Source of the DNA: Flavobacteriales bacterium
GTDB lineage: Bacteria > Bacteroidota > Bacteroidia > Flavobacteriales > UBA7430
DNA: 64,000 bases
Reading direction: 5' to 3'
Assembly (NCBI GenBank): GCA_022425195.1
Contig: JAKMFX010000010.1
Coordinates: forward strand, 1-64,000
Shown here one piece after another: positions 1-9,771 of this stretch (position 1 is its first letter; each line of letters begins with the position of its first letter). The notes below the pieces were generated by a model. It was not told the origin of the DNA. It saw nothing but the letters and a program-made list of their open reading frames with translations, and did not search any database. Made by a program: the position numbers and the translations under genes.

Positions 1-1
1 G

Positions 2-2872
2 ATTATGGGGAATCCAAACCAAGGTAACGTCAGAACAAATATGTTAGGGGTTACAAATCCAGAAACGGGATCTCAGTCTTCTGATGAGATCCCTAGGTCT
101 GAAGAAGTATGGATCAAAGAACTTCGCTTGACCGACTTTGATGAGCGGGGAGGCTATGCGGCAAAGGCGCAACTAAAAACGCGTTTGGCGGATCTGGGAA
201 GTGTTACGCTTGCAGGAAATTTGAGTACTGTTGGTTTTGGTAGCTTGGAGCAAGGTGTAACAGAGCGAAATACTGAAGAGACTCGTCAGTATAACTTTAC
301 GTCTAATGTAGAATTGGGGAAACTCTTCTCAGAAGAAGCCAATGTAAAAATTCCTGTTTTTGTAGGTATTTCAGAGACCGTTCTTAGCCCTCAATTCAAT
401 CCATTAGATCCGGATGTGGAACTCAAGGCGACGCTGGCCGATGAGCGAATGACTGAGGGAACTAGAGATACCTTGCGGAGTGTGGTTGAGAATTATACCC
501 TAAGACGTTCCATCAACTTAACCAATGTCCGTAAGGAACGCAGTAGAGGAGGTACTAAAGAGAAGAAATCTAAGAAAGAGCGCTCTTCAAAAAATAGATT
601 GTACGACATCGAAAATATCAGTTTGAGCTATTCTTTCAATGAAATTTTTAATCGGAATATTGACACAGAATTTAGTATCAAGAGAGAGCACAGCGGTGGC
701 TTGGGCTACAATTTCAACAACAGTCCAAAAAACTACAAGCCCTTCAGTAAAATCAAGTTTTTGAGGAAGTCCAAGTACTTCAGGCTGATCAAAGACTTTA
801 ACTTCTATTTACTTCCCAAAAGTATTTCGGCTCGCGCTGATTTTAACAAGTCCTATGCGGAGACGAAAATGAGAAATATAGCGGCACTCAATACTACGAT
901 GCCAGTGCAGATGCCGGAGCCCGACACGCTCTTTAGCAAGTTGTTTAACATGACGCAAAACTACAATGTGAAACACGACTTTGCCAGAAGCTTAAAGTTA
1001 AATTTCTCTGCAAAAAGACGTGCCATCGTCGATGAGCCAGAGGGTCGTATAGACAGCAAACCCAAAAGAGAAGCCCTGCGCGACAGTATTCTTACCTTCG
1101 GGAGAACCACCAGCTACCATCATCAGTTTGATTTGCGATATACGGTGCCCATCAATAAATTACCCCTTACAGATTGGATCAGTCTCACCCTAAATTATAG
1201 TGGTACCTACGATTGGGATGCGGGATCTATTGCAATGATTAATGACTCCATCAACCTAGGGAATGTCATTCAAAACACCAATAAGAAAAGAATCAATGCT
1301 CAGTTTAAAATGAGTAGTCTTTACAATAAGGTTCCTTATTTTAAAAATCTCGGAAGGAATTCCAACAAGCGTCGTTCTGACTCTAGGAAAAAAGAGGATG
1401 AAGCCAAGTCAAAAGGTAAGGGAGAAAAAGATGCGGTAGATGAAGAAGATGAAAAAAGACGTTTCAACCCGCTTACCCATGTGGCGCAGACCGCTTTATC
1501 CGTTAAAAATATTAGTCTTACCTACGATGAAACCAATGGAACCATGATTCCAGGGTTTATGCCTTCAACCGGGTTTTTGGGGATGGAACACAGGTTCAAA
1601 CCAAATTCTGCGCCGGGCATAGGTTTCTTGCTTGGGGAACAGCCAAGTTCTATGGATATGGCAAGTTTTGCCTCTAAGGGATGGATTACGGCGGATACTT
1701 TATTGAATCAGCAACTTACTCGTCAATATACGTCTCGATTGAACATTCGCTCTACGGTAGAACCGATAAAAAAGTTGAAGATTCAAGTGACAGCCCAAAG
1801 AAGTCAGACTCGAAATGAATCCGAGATATACAAAAACACAGGGGATTTTGAGGATCCATTTTTTGAATCTATCAACAAAAATGAGTCGGGAAGTTTTACC
1901 ATGTCGTTTTTAGCGATAGGGACCGCTTTTAGACCGATGCGTATGAACTCGTCCACAACTTTTGATGAGATGCGAGACATGAGAGCTGCCATGGCAAAAG
2001 AAGTGGCTAAAGACAAAGGAATTGCCTACAGTCCTTCCGATTCACACCCTGTGGGAGTGGGGCTTAATTCTCAGGATGTATTGATTCCGGCTTTCCTCGC
2101 GGCTTATTCGGGTAAGGGTGTGTCGACACAAACACGAAATAAATTCCCGAGCATCCCATTGCCGAACTGGAAAGTGAAATACAATGGCTTAAGCGATATT
2201 CCTTGGGTGAAGAAACGATTCAAAACTGTAACGCTATCCCATGGATATACTTCTACCTACTCCATAAGTTCTTACCAGACGAATTTGTTTTATACGACAT
2301 TGGAGCAACCCAATACAGGAACGCCCGAGTCCCATCCTGAAAACTTCGATGTCAATGGAAATTATCTCACGAAGTATCAGATTCAAACCGTAAACATCAG
2401 TGAGCAGTTCAACCCTTTGATAAAAGTGGATGTTACGATGAACAACAGTCTGACCACGCGTTTTGAAATCAGTAAAGATCGTCAGGTCTCCTTGAGCTTA
2501 AACAACAATCAGATTCAGGAGCAAATCGGACGAACTCTGACGCTAGGGATCGGATACAGATTGAGTGATTTTGAACTTAGTTTGCCTTCAGCCAAAGGAC
2601 GAAAAACCTACTCTTCGAACTTGGATGTAAACCTAGATGTTTCGGTTCGAAAGACGGCTTCTGCCATTCGCAGTATTGAAGAAAACACCCATCAGTCTGT
2701 GAGTGGAAGTACAGATATTTCCATAAAAACCTCAGCCGACTATGTCATGAGCGAACGCATCAACTTACAATTGTTCTACGACCGGATGGTTCGAAAGTAT
2801 GAAGTCGCCAACGCATACGACACGGCAAACAGCAGCTTCGGAATCAAGCTACGATTCTCCTTCGGTAGGTAG
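2..2872 (+). CDS. sprA: SprA, T9SS outer-membrane translocon, 3' part only
   Basis: This is the C-terminal ~957 residues of SprA (SovA in Porphyromonas), the giant outer-membrane beta-barrel through which type IX secretion substrates leave the cell. The frame is open to the left edge, so the methionine at base 5 is internal and the true start lies upstream; family members run to about 2,300-2,500 residues. The sequence reads like barrel strands throughout: alternating polar/aromatic segments (for example FTSNVELGKLF near residue 100, NLTNVRKERSRGG near 170), with charged insertions rich in K/E/D around residues 455-485 that should be loops, and a terminal strand ending SFGIKLRFSFGR with a C-terminal aromatic pattern typical of BAM substrates. 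The genes that follow encode putative T9SS cargo rather than the gcvH gene I would expect in some flavobacteria. Identification rests on recalled family sequence and is strong. Confidence 0.93.
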   Translation: MMGNPNQGNVRTNMLGVTNPETGSQSSDEIPRSEEVWIKELRLTDFDERGGYAAKAQLKTRLADLGSVTLAGNLSTVGFGSLEQGVTERNTEETRQYNFTSNVELGKLFSEEANVKIPVFVGISETVLSPQFNPLDPDVELKATLADERMTEGTRDTLRSVVENYTLRRSINLTNVRKERSRGGTKEKKSKKERSSKNRLYDIENISLSYSFNEIFNRNIDTEFSIKREHSGGLGYNFNNSPKNYKPFSKIKFLRKSKYFRLIKDFNFYLLPKSISARADFNKSYAETKMRNIAALNTTMPVQMPEPDTLFSKLFNMTQNYNVKHDFARSLKLNFSAKRRAIVDEPEGRIDSKPKREALRDSILTFGRTTSYHHQFDLRYTVPINKLPLTDWISLTLNYSGTYDWDAGSIAMINDSINLGNVIQNTNKKRINAQFKMSSLYNKVPYFKNLGRNSNKRRSDSRKKEDEAKSKGKGEKDAVDEEDEKRRFNPLTHVAQTALSVKNISLTYDETNGTMIPGFMPSTGFLGMEHRFKPNSAPGIGFLLGEQPSSMDMASFASKGWITADTLLNQQLTRQYTSRLNIRSTVEPIKKLKIQVTAQRSQTRNESEIYKNTGDFEDPFFESINKNESGSFTMSFLAIGTAFRPMRMNSSTTFDEMRDMRAAMAKEVAKDKGIAYSPSDSHPVGVGLNSQDVLIPAFLAAYSGKGVSTQTRNKFPSIPLPNWKVKYNGLSDIPWVKKRFKTVTLSHGYTSTYSISSYQTNLFYTTLEQPNTGTPESHPENFDVNGNYLTKYQIQTVNISEQFNPLIKVDVTMNNSLTTRFEISKDRQVSLSLNNNQIQEQIGRTLTLGIGYRLSDFELSLPSAKGRKTYSSNLDVNLDVSVRKTASAIRSIEENTHQSVSGSTDISIKTSADYVMSERINLQLFYDRMVRKYEVANAYDTANSSFGIKLRFSFGR

Positions 2873-2946
2873 TTTGGTATAAAACTTGCAAACATCTATT
2901 TGGTTGAATTTGATAGGCACTTCCCCCTCCGCAATGCACAATTTTT

Positions 2947-4596
2947 ATGAAGTTTTCTTTGCGTTTCCTTTCTCTAGTGGTCTTTTCTGTGGTCTTTGTG
3001 TCCCAGGCTCAAATCATTTACAAACATAATTTTGATGCACCTACCGGAGCCTTTCTTGTCGATTCGGATGGAGATGCTTTTGCATGGGCATTGCATGATT
3101 TCCAAGATGGAGAAGGCATGGTTGCCACATCAAACAACATCTTCAGTCCTATTCAGCCTCAGCGTGCAGACAATTGGCTCATATGCGGGCCAGTAGATTT
3201 ATCTGCGTCGAGTCGTCCTTATCTTTATTGGAAGGCCAAAGCCTCTGGAGCTACCCATACTCCAGAAAAGTTAAAGCTATATGTTTTCACAGATCTACCC
3301 ATGACAGTCCAAAACACCATCTTAACCGATGAGATAGACACTTCCGCTGTGTACAAAGAAACCTTTACCATGAGAGCTGAGGTTGGGTATAGGAATCATC
3401 AAATAGATTTGTCGGAATTGAAGGGGGAGGATTCCGTGTATTTTGCTTTCAGGCATCAGAGTGATTCTCCGGTATTTGGTTTGAATCTGGATGACCTGGT
3501 GATATCCGATGTTGTCAATTCCTCAATGGATATCAGTATAGTTGAGCCTTCGAGAGCTTACTTTTCAGAGGGCCTTGGCAATGAAGTGCATTATTATAAA
3601 ACCTTGTTGACTCCCGACGACATGCTTCAACTGTCTTTTAAGATCGGGAATTATGGATCCGAATTTTCCGGGGGTGAATTCGCCTACACAATCAATGGAG
3701 TTCATCAGTCAATAGCCCTCTCGAACTCCATTGCGAGGAACGATCAAAAAAAGGTCGATATGAGCTTAGGTCTTGGATCGCACAAAATTACAGCAAGGGT
3801 TATTGATACATCCGGACAGCTTGTATCTGAAAAAGTGGTTTACCATGTAAAGGTGTCTGAGCCTGTTCCAGACATCAGGATTACAGATACTTACGGAAAC
3901 GTATACCGACTATATGATGAGTTAAGAAGTGGTAAAACAATCTTATTGGACTTTTTTGCCTCATGGTGTGGTCCTTGTGAAATCTCGACACCTAAAATCA
4001 ATAAACTATGGGACTCCTTTGGAAGGGGTGCCTCTTCTTTTCAAGTATTTGGGGTTACCACGGATCCTCAAGACTCCTACTCGGTAATTAATAACTTGGA
4101 CTGGGGCGCAGAGTATCCTAAGTTTGCTGCTTCCAATCAAACGAAACGATTGTACGATCACTTTGAGCGTACGGTGGGTGGTCAAGATGCGATTCCTTTT
4201 TTTCTAATGATTTGTCCTGACAAAGAAAATCCTGCTTACTCAAAAATATCTTGGTTTTCTAACGGTTGGTCTGATGATGATGAGGTGAGACAGGCCGCCT
4301 TGTCATGCAATGCAAGTCTGTCTTTAGTGGATGGGTCGGAGTCAAAGCCCTTTTCATTATTTCCCAACCCCGCCTACCAACTAACTTATTTGGAATTGAA
4401 CCTCGAATCTAGAGGTCAAGTCGATATCAAAGTGTTCAATAATTTGGGTCAAGCCGTTTACCTAAAGAACTCCATAATGAGTGCGGGAACTCACCGTCTT
4501 GAATTGCCTCTTGAACTGCTGGACTCGGGCCTGCATTATGTGCAACTGAAAAGTAATCATCAGGTGTTTGTAGAAAAACTCCACGTGGTGAAGTAA
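2947..4596 (+). CDS. secreted thioredoxin-fold protein with T9SS sorting domain
   Basis: A 549-residue exported protein. Residues 1-21 form a signal peptide ending in SQAQ. Residues ~23-185 resemble the cleaved-adhesin / choice-of-anchor J beta-jelly-roll (HNFDAP, then DNWLICGPVDLS and YLYWKAKA). A second beta domain follows to ~310. Residues ~315-450 are a thioredoxin/redoxin fold with WCGPC, cysteines at 341 and 344, after the strand ILLDFFAS. The last ~80 residues, beginning SLFPNP and ending FVEKLHVVK, are a type A T9SS C-terminal sorting domain (VDIKVFNNLGQAVY, G-x-H-x-L). The protein is therefore expected to cross the outer membrane by the SprA route and act at or outside the surface as a disulfide reductase or isomerase. 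Substrate is unknown. It begins 74 bases after sprA; I see no terminator between them, so cotranscription is possible. Confidence 0.85.
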   Translation: MKFSLRFLSLVVFSVVFVSQAQIIYKHNFDAPTGAFLVDSDGDAFAWALHDFQDGEGMVATSNNIFSPIQPQRADNWLICGPVDLSASSRPYLYWKAKASGATHTPEKLKLYVFTDLPMTVQNTILTDEIDTSAVYKETFTMRAEVGYRNHQIDLSELKGEDSVYFAFRHQSDSPVFGLNLDDLVISDVVNSSMDISIVEPSRAYFSEGLGNEVHYYKTLLTPDDMLQLSFKIGNYGSEFSGGEFAYTINGVHQSIALSNSIARNDQKKVDMSLGLGSHKITARVIDTSGQLVSEKVVYHVKVSEPVPDIRITDTYGNVYRLYDELRSGKTILLDFFASWCGPCEISTPKINKLWDSFGRGASSFQVFGVTTDPQDSYSVINNLDWGAEYPKFAASNQTKRLYDHFERTVGGQDAIPFFLMICPDKENPAYSKISWFSNGWSDDDEVRQAALSCNASLSLVDGSESKPFSLFPNPAYQLTYLELNLESRGQVDIKVFNNLGQAVYLKNSIMSAGTHRLELPLELLDSGLHYVQLKSNHQVFVEKLHVVK

Positions 4597-4676
4597 GGCT
4601 TTAGCGGAGTAAAGTCATTGATGAGGGATACAATTTGGTATGTTTTTTGGTGAATTACTTTCAAAGGATTGTGAAA

Positions 4677-5354
4677 ATGAAAAAATATTTAGTGGGTCTT
4701 TTATTTTTGACGTGTTCGTCTTTATGGGCTCAATTTCTCAAGGTGGATCAGGAAGATTATTATTATGCTGAAGCAGGAGAAGAATGTGTTGCGAAATTGA
4801 AAGTTCAAAATTTGACCGACCGAGATTTGACCGTCATAGTCATTCGAAATGCAGGAGCGGTTGCTGAAAAAAACTACATGTGTTGGAAGGATTGTCACTC
4901 TGTAATGACAAATATGACCAGTCCACTAAAGATCCCAGCGTATGCAACGGTTGATAATTTCTCAGGATATATCGTGTCCATGCCTGAGGAGTCTGATTTG
5001 ACGATCAACTATTGTTTCAAAGATGTGGATAATGTAGCCCATCAACTATGTGTTGACGTGTTGTATTCATCGTCGTCAAGGTATTTGAAAACAGAGGAGC
5101 ATTTCTCTGAAGACCTTTCGATTTTCCCCAACCCAGTATCGGAATTCCTTACTATAGATCACCGGGGAAAGGAACTGGGTGAACTTATTTTGTACGATGT
5201 TTTGGGAAATGAGTTGCAGCGACATAAGTTAAGTCCCTATTCCAAAAGTCTTGTCAACCTCAGTAGTCTCAATCAGGGGATCTACTTTTACGCCCTTCAT
5301 TCTGGAGGGAAGCGCGGTAAGGTCAAAAAGTTAGTTGTGAACGATTCGCACTGA
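4677..5354 (+). CDS. small secreted protein with T9SS sorting domain
   Basis: 225 residues from the ATG at 4677, chosen because it opens directly onto a signal peptide (MKKYLVGLLFLTCSSLWAQ); the longer frame from 4635 adds 14 residues that do not look like an export signal. The mature part is a single beta-rich domain of about 125 residues with four cysteines (EECVAKL, MCWKDCHS, YCFKD, LCVDV), which may pair as disulfides; AVAEKNYMCW and LTINYCFKD look like an immunoglobulin-like sandwich. From ~155 the sequence LSIFPNPVSEFLTIDHRG through LILYDVLGNELQ to KKLVVNDSH is a T9SS type A sorting tail. The enzymatic role, if any, is not recognisable. It follows the thioredoxin-fold cargo protein by 80 bases, and the disulfide-rich domain next to a WCGPC protein suggests, without proving, that the two act together. 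Confidence 0.8.
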   Translation: MKKYLVGLLFLTCSSLWAQFLKVDQEDYYYAEAGEECVAKLKVQNLTDRDLTVIVIRNAGAVAEKNYMCWKDCHSVMTNMTSPLKIPAYATVDNFSGYIVSMPEESDLTINYCFKDVDNVAHQLCVDVLYSSSSRYLKTEEHFSEDLSIFPNPVSEFLTIDHRGKELGELILYDVLGNELQRHKLSPYSKSLVNLSSLNQGIYFYALHSGGKRGKVKKLVVNDSH

Positions 5355-5362
5355 GGATTATG

Positions 5363-5391
5363 AAAAAGCTCTTTAGATAGGGGCTTTTTTT
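5363..5391 (+). terminator. intrinsic terminator after the T9SS cargo genes
   Basis: AGCTCT pairs with GGGGCT (two G-T wobbles plus one more at the base of the loop) around a seven-base loop, extended by AAAA/TTTT and followed by a T run. It lies 9 bases past the stop of the 225-residue cargo gene and separates it from pheT. Confidence 0.7.
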
Positions 5392-5424
5392 GTGCTCTAC
5401 AGATCTTAATTCCCTTACAATGCT

Positions 5425-5432
5425 TATTTTTG
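5425..5432 (+). promoter_or_regulatory. putative pheT -7 box TATTTTTG
   Basis: TATTTTTG matches the Bacteroidota -7 consensus TAnnTTTG exactly and lies 24 bases before the pheT start. No convincing -33 TTTG is present at the usual 17-19 base spacing, so the assignment is tentative. Confidence 0.4.
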
Positions 5433-5456
5433 TTCATTCGCAAACCCCGAATTGTT

Positions 5457-7895
5457 ATGAAGGTATCATATAACTGGATCAAAAATTATTTAAATGTAGA
5501 CTTGAGTGCTGAGGATTGTGCTAAGGTATTAACCGACACAGGACTTGAAGTTGAAGGAATCCAGGAGATAGAAAGTGTAAAAGGTGGACTTAAAGGTTTA
5601 CTCGTTGGTGAAGTGCTTACTTGTGAGCAGCATCCCAATGCCGACCGACTGCGTAAGACAACGGTTGATGTTGGTGCAGAGGTTTTAGAGATTGTCTGTG
5701 GCGCTCCAAATGTCGCGGCCGGACAAAAAGTAGTGGTTGCTACGATTGGTACCGTTTTGTTCGATGACAAAGGGGAGGCGTTTAAAATAAAAAAAGGAAA
5801 GATCAGAGGTGAGGCTTCTCACGGGATGATTTGTGGTTCGGATGAAATTGGTCTCGGTGGTGCTCATGACGGCATTATGGTTTTGGATGCTGATGTCCAA
5901 GCAGGAACACTTGCGAGTGAGCATTTTAAAATAGAAACAGATACAGTTTTCGAAATAGGTCTGACACCCAATCGATCCGATGCTATGGGGCACCTTGGGG
6001 TGGCTCTGGATTTAAAAGCTGGATTGGCAGCTCAAGGACAATCATTGAAATTGACAAAGCCTTCTATAGATGCCTTTTCTGTAGATCACACAAACAAATC
6101 TCTGAAGGTAGAAGTAGAAGATTCAGAAGCCTGTCCACGTTATGCGGGGCTTACCCTAACAGGTCTTGAGGTGAAGGACTCACCAGAGTGGTTGAGTACG
6201 AAGCTAAAAGCATTGGGCTTAACACCTGTAAATAATGTGGTCGACGTTACGAATTATGTCCTTCATGAAACGGGAAACCCACTTCATGCTTTTGATGTCG
6301 ATAAAATTACCGGCGATACAATTGTTGTTAAGACCTTGACAAAAGACACGAAGTTTACGACCCTTGATGAGCAAGAGCGAAAGCTTCATAATGAGGACTT
6401 GATGATCTGTAATGCTGAAGCGCCTATGTGTATTGCTGGAGTCTTTGGGGGCTTGGATTCCGGAGTGAGTCCCGAAACCAAGTCTATATTTTTGGAAGCC
6501 GCTTATTTCAATCCTGTTTCTGTTCGTAAAACAGCCAAGCGTCATGCGTTAAATACCGACGCTTCTTTCCGTTTCGAAAGAACCGTAAATCCGAATACGG
6601 TGATTTGGGCTTTAAAGCGAGCCGCACTTTTGATTCAAGAAGTTGCAGGAGGTTCTGTAAGCTCTGAGATTACTGATATTTACCCAAAGCCGATTGCAAA
6701 CTTTAAGGTGGACTTTTCCTATGCCAAATGTGATCAATTGATAGGTGAGGCCATTGATAGAACCACCATAAAAAGTATTTTAGAAAATCTTGAGATTGAA
6801 GTTGTAGAGGAGCTTGAAGAAGGTCTCAAGTTGTCTGTTCCTCCTTATCGTGCAGATGTAAAGCGTGAGGTAGACGTCATAGAAGAAGTTCTTCGAATAT
6901 ACGGCTACAACAATATTGGAATGACGGGAAGGATCAACGCATCACTATCTATTGTGCCCAAGCCTGATTCGCACAAGGTGCAAGAGCAAGTTTCTGATTT
7001 ATTGTCTTCCAATGGCTTTTATGAAGCCATGTGCAATTCCCTCACCAAGGGCTCCCACACTGATGGCTTGGATTCTTTGAAAAAAGAAAGCCAAGTGCTC
7101 TTGATGAATCCTTTGAGTCAAGATTTAAATGCCATGCGCCAATCTTTATTGTTTGGAGGTTTGGAAAGTTTAGCATATAACATCAATCGAAAGGTGTCTG
7201 ACGTGATGCTTTATGAATTCGGAAAGACCTACAACCGATACGGAGATGATTTTGTTGAGGAACGTCGCTTGGCCATGTGGACGACCGGAAAGAAACAGGA
7301 AGAAAATTGGAATGCTGACAAAGCTAAAGTGGATATCTTTCAAATGAGAGGTTTTGTGGAAAAGCTACTCCATAAATTGGGTCTAAACAAAGGCGTAACT
7401 TTAAGTACAATTCAATCGGATATCTTCTCAGAAGGACTTTGTTATAAGATTCGCAAAAAGAAGGTACTTGAAACCGGTGTGGTGAAAAAGACCATCCTAA
7501 AAAGATTCGGGATCAAGCAAGAGGTTTTCTACACCGACATCAACTGGGATTTGGTTCTAGAATTCTTGAAAAACCAAAAGACCAACTATAAGGAAGTGCC
7601 TAAATTCCCCGCTGTACGTCGCGACTTAGCTTTGTTAATGGATAAGCAAGTGGCTTTTGCCGAATTGGAAAGTGTAGCGCTTCGAAGTGATAAAAACCTG
7701 CTTAAAGAAGTAAAACTCTTTGATGTGTATGAAGGAGATAAGCTTGCGGAAGGTAAAAAATCATATGCCCTAAGTTTTGTCTTTAGGGATGAGACCAAGA
7801 CGCTCACGGATAAGGTGGTTGATAAGGCCATCTTGAAAATTTTTAAATCTCTTGAACATCAACTTCAAGTTGAGCTTCGAGAGGGGACTTTATAG
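5457..7895 (+). CDS. pheT: phenylalanine--tRNA ligase beta subunit
   Basis: 812 residues from ATG 5457, where the family N-terminus MKVSYNWIKNYLNVDLS begins; the ORF reaches further upstream to 5430 but those nine residues have no counterpart. The beta subunit of the (alpha-beta)2 enzyme charges tRNA-Phe in the cytoplasm. Domains in order: N-terminal B1 region, a tRNA-binding/OB domain at ~40-150 (LVGEVLTCEQHPNADRL, VCGAPNVAAGQ), the B3/B4 editing domain at ~215-390 (HAFDVDKI, GGLDSGV), the B5 domain at ~400-475 (PPYRADVKREVDVIEEV), a catalytic-like domain to ~700, and a C-terminal ferredoxin-like anticodon-binding domain (KFPAVRRDLALLMDK). Length is normal for the family. It is separated from clpX by 24 bases. 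pheS is not in the window, so the two subunits are unlinked here, as is common in Bacteroidota. Confidence 0.97.
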   Translation: MKVSYNWIKNYLNVDLSAEDCAKVLTDTGLEVEGIQEIESVKGGLKGLLVGEVLTCEQHPNADRLRKTTVDVGAEVLEIVCGAPNVAAGQKVVVATIGTVLFDDKGEAFKIKKGKIRGEASHGMICGSDEIGLGGAHDGIMVLDADVQAGTLASEHFKIETDTVFEIGLTPNRSDAMGHLGVALDLKAGLAAQGQSLKLTKPSIDAFSVDHTNKSLKVEVEDSEACPRYAGLTLTGLEVKDSPEWLSTKLKALGLTPVNNVVDVTNYVLHETGNPLHAFDVDKITGDTIVVKTLTKDTKFTTLDEQERKLHNEDLMICNAEAPMCIAGVFGGLDSGVSPETKSIFLEAAYFNPVSVRKTAKRHALNTDASFRFERTVNPNTVIWALKRAALLIQEVAGGSVSSEITDIYPKPIANFKVDFSYAKCDQLIGEAIDRTTIKSILENLEIEVVEELEEGLKLSVPPYRADVKREVDVIEEVLRIYGYNNIGMTGRINASLSIVPKPDSHKVQEQVSDLLSSNGFYEAMCNSLTKGSHTDGLDSLKKESQVLLMNPLSQDLNAMRQSLLFGGLESLAYNINRKVSDVMLYEFGKTYNRYGDDFVEERRLAMWTTGKKQEENWNADKAKVDIFQMRGFVEKLLHKLGLNKGVTLSTIQSDIFSEGLCYKIRKKKVLETGVVKKTILKRFGIKQEVFYTDINWDLVLEFLKNQKTNYKEVPKFPAVRRDLALLMDKQVAFAELESVALRSDKNLLKEVKLFDVYEGDKLAEGKKSYALSFVFRDETKTLTDKVVDKAILKIFKSLEHQLQVELREGTL

Positions 7896-7907
7896 AAATG
7901 ATTCACG

Positions 7908-7915
7908 TAACTTTG
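7908..7915 (+). promoter_or_regulatory. putative clpX -7 box TAACTTTG, nearly leaderless
   Basis: TAACTTTG is an exact TAnnTTTG match only four bases before the clpX ATG (TTTGCACCATGG). If used, transcription would begin at or next to the start codon. There is no clear -33 element at the expected distance, so clpX might instead be read from the pheT promoter. Confidence 0.4.
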
Positions 7916-7919
7916 CACC

Positions 7920-9152
7920 ATGGAAGAGAAGACCGTTAATTGTTCGTTTTGTGGCCGTACCAAGCAGGAAACTGATGTTTTGATTGCTGGGACTACAGGT
8001 CACATATGTAATTTATGCATCAGTCAGGCTCACGAAATCATCAGTGAGGAAATGGAGCACAAGGTTCGTAAAGACCTGGCCAAAGAACTTACGCTACTCA
8101 AGCCTATTGAGATTAAAGAGTATTTAGATGGTTTTGTTATAGGTCAAGATCACGCCAAAAAAGTCCTGTCTGTAGCCGTATATAACCATTACAAAAGGGT
8201 GTTGCAGGAAGGGACCAAGGAGCAAGAGGTTGAGATTGAGAAGTCCAACATTATGATGGTCGGGAAGACGGGTACGGGGAAAACACTTCTGGCGCGCTCT
8301 ATAGCTAAAATGCTAAATGTTCCTTTCACGATTGTCGATGCTACGGTGTTAACCGAAGCGGGTTATGTTGGAGAAGATGTAGAAGGCATCCTTTCTCGCT
8401 TGTTACAGGATTGTGATTTTGATGTTGAAATGGCTGAACGCGGTATTGTTTTTATTGATGAGATTGATAAAATTGCCCGCAAAAGTGATAACCCTTCTAT
8501 CACCAGAGATGTATCTGGAGAGGGGGTTCAGCAAGCCATGTTAAAGTTGCTTGAAGGAACCGTAGTCAACGTTCCGCCTCAAGGAGGAAGAAAGCACCCG
8601 GATCAAAAGTACATTAAAATCAACACCAAAAACATATTATTTGTTTGTGGAGGCGCCTTTGATGGTATTGAAAGACACATCCGTAACAGGATGAACACCA
8701 ATGCGCTTGGTTTCGGAAATTCTACAGTTGAGCAAATCGATGATTCTAACCTGTTGCAATACATATCTCCCCAAGATGTCAAGAGCTTTGGGATTATCCC
8801 TGAGTTGATTGGTCGACTTCCGATAGTAACGCACCTAGATCCTTTAGATCGAAAAGCCTTGCGCAACATTCTTACAGAACCGAAAAACTCCATCATCAAG
8901 CAATACAGAAAGTTGTTTGAGATTGATGAAATTACCCTGAAGATAGATGCGGAAGTTTTTGAATTTATTGTAGATCGTGCCGAAGACTTCCAATTGGGCG
9001 CCCGTGGACTCCGATCTATATGCGAAGCACTTATGGTAGATGCGATGTTTGAATTGCCTTCTTCTCAGGAAAAAGAATTTCATCTGACACTTGCGTATGC
9101 CAAGAAGATGCTGTCTCAAAAGAAATTGCGTAAGCTACGAGCTGTAAGCTGA
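7920..9152 (+). CDS. clpX: ClpX, ATP-dependent protease unfoldase subunit
   Basis: 410 residues, the usual length. ClpX is the hexameric AAA+ unfoldase that recognises tagged substrates and feeds them to ClpP in the cytoplasm. The N-terminal zinc-binding dimerisation domain carries C8-x2-C11 and C30-x2-C33. Walker A is GKTGTGKT at 115-122, Walker B ends IDEID with D180/E181, and the pore-loop GYVGEDVEG follows at ~148. Sensor motifs and the IGRLPIVT segment (IGF-type loop region SERIGF is before it) precede the C-terminal small domain ([10 protein letters not shown]). The start at 7920 fits the zinc domain precisely. It is 24 bases after pheT and four bases before folK, so clpX and folK are probably one transcript. 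clpP is not nearby. Confidence 0.97.
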   Translation: MEEKTVNCSFCGRTKQETDVLIAGTTGHICNLCISQAHEIISEEMEHKVRKDLAKELTLLKPIEIKEYLDGFVIGQDHAKKVLSVAVYNHYKRVLQEGTKEQEVEIEKSNIMMVGKTGTGKTLLARSIAKMLNVPFTIVDATVLTEAGYVGEDVEGILSRLLQDCDFDVEMAERGIVFIDEIDKIARKSDNPSITRDVSGEGVQQAMLKLLEGTVVNVPPQGGRKHPDQKYIKINTKNILFVCGGAFDGIERHIRNRMNTNALGFGNSTVEQIDDSNLLQYISPQDVKSFGIIPELIGRLPIVTHLDPLDRKALRNILTEPKNSIIKQYRKLFEIDEITLKIDAEVFEFIVDRAEDFQLGARGLRSICEALMVDAMFELPSSQEKEFHLTLAYAKKMLSQKKLRKLRAVS

Positions 9153-9156
9153 TTGT

Positions 9157-9651
9157 ATGGAATCCAAAGTGCTGCTTAGTCTGGGCTCTAACCTGGGAGT
9201 TCGGGAGGAGAATATCGCAAAAGCCATTGCCTTACTGCAGTCCCATGCCGGTCATATTTTGGCCGTTTCCCCACTTTATGAAACTCCTTCCTGGGGCTAT
9301 GAGGATGCCCCTTATTTGAATAATGCGGTTTGCCTTACGACTGAGAAAGCCCCTTTAGAGCTCATGCAAACCTTGCTGGATATTGAGAGTGAGCTGGGTC
9401 GTGAGCGATCAAATACTCCGCAATACGAAGCCCGTTCGATTGACTTAGATATTGCGCTTATTGAAGGGTGCATCATCGATCATCCCAAGTTACAGGTTCC
9501 CCATCCGCGTATGCACCTAAGAAATTTTGTGCTTCAGCCTGCCGCTGATATCTGCCCCAGTTGGGTTCACGAAAAGATAAATATCTCCATATCAGAATTG
9601 CTTTTGATATCGGAGGATTCCTCTGAAATAAGCCCATTTATCGGGGTCTAA
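9157..9651 (+). CDS. folK: HPPK, 6-hydroxymethyldihydropterin pyrophosphokinase
   Basis: 164 residues. FolK transfers pyrophosphate from ATP to 6-hydroxymethyl-7,8-dihydropterin, the step before dihydropteroate synthase in folate synthesis. Diagnostic features are the N-terminal LLSLGSNLG strand-loop, the pterin-site SPLYETPSWG at ~40-50, the acceptor region YLNNAVCL, and the signature RSIDLDIALIEG (residues ~93-104) with the two aspartates that bind magnesium, followed by VPHPRMHLRNFVLQPAAD. There is no fused dihydroneopterin aldolase. It starts four bases after clpX, which argues for translational coupling with it. Confidence 0.95.
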   Translation: MESKVLLSLGSNLGVREENIAKAIALLQSHAGHILAVSPLYETPSWGYEDAPYLNNAVCLTTEKAPLELMQTLLDIESELGRERSNTPQYEARSIDLDIALIEGCIIDHPKLQVPHPRMHLRNFVLQPAADICPSWVHEKINISISELLLISEDSSEISPFIGV

Positions 9652-9771
9652 TAAGTTTGTGAATAGATATTCTTCAATCCTGTTAGGATTTCGTAAAGAT
9701 TCTTGTACATTTAATCATGCTTTTTGTAAAAAGGAATTGGTGGAATACTCACTTAATTAAATTCAATTTTT

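Noticed and set aside
5685-6545. Minus-strand ORFs of ~100 codons inside pheT
   Set aside because: Antisense to strongly conserved PheT domains, with no support of their own.
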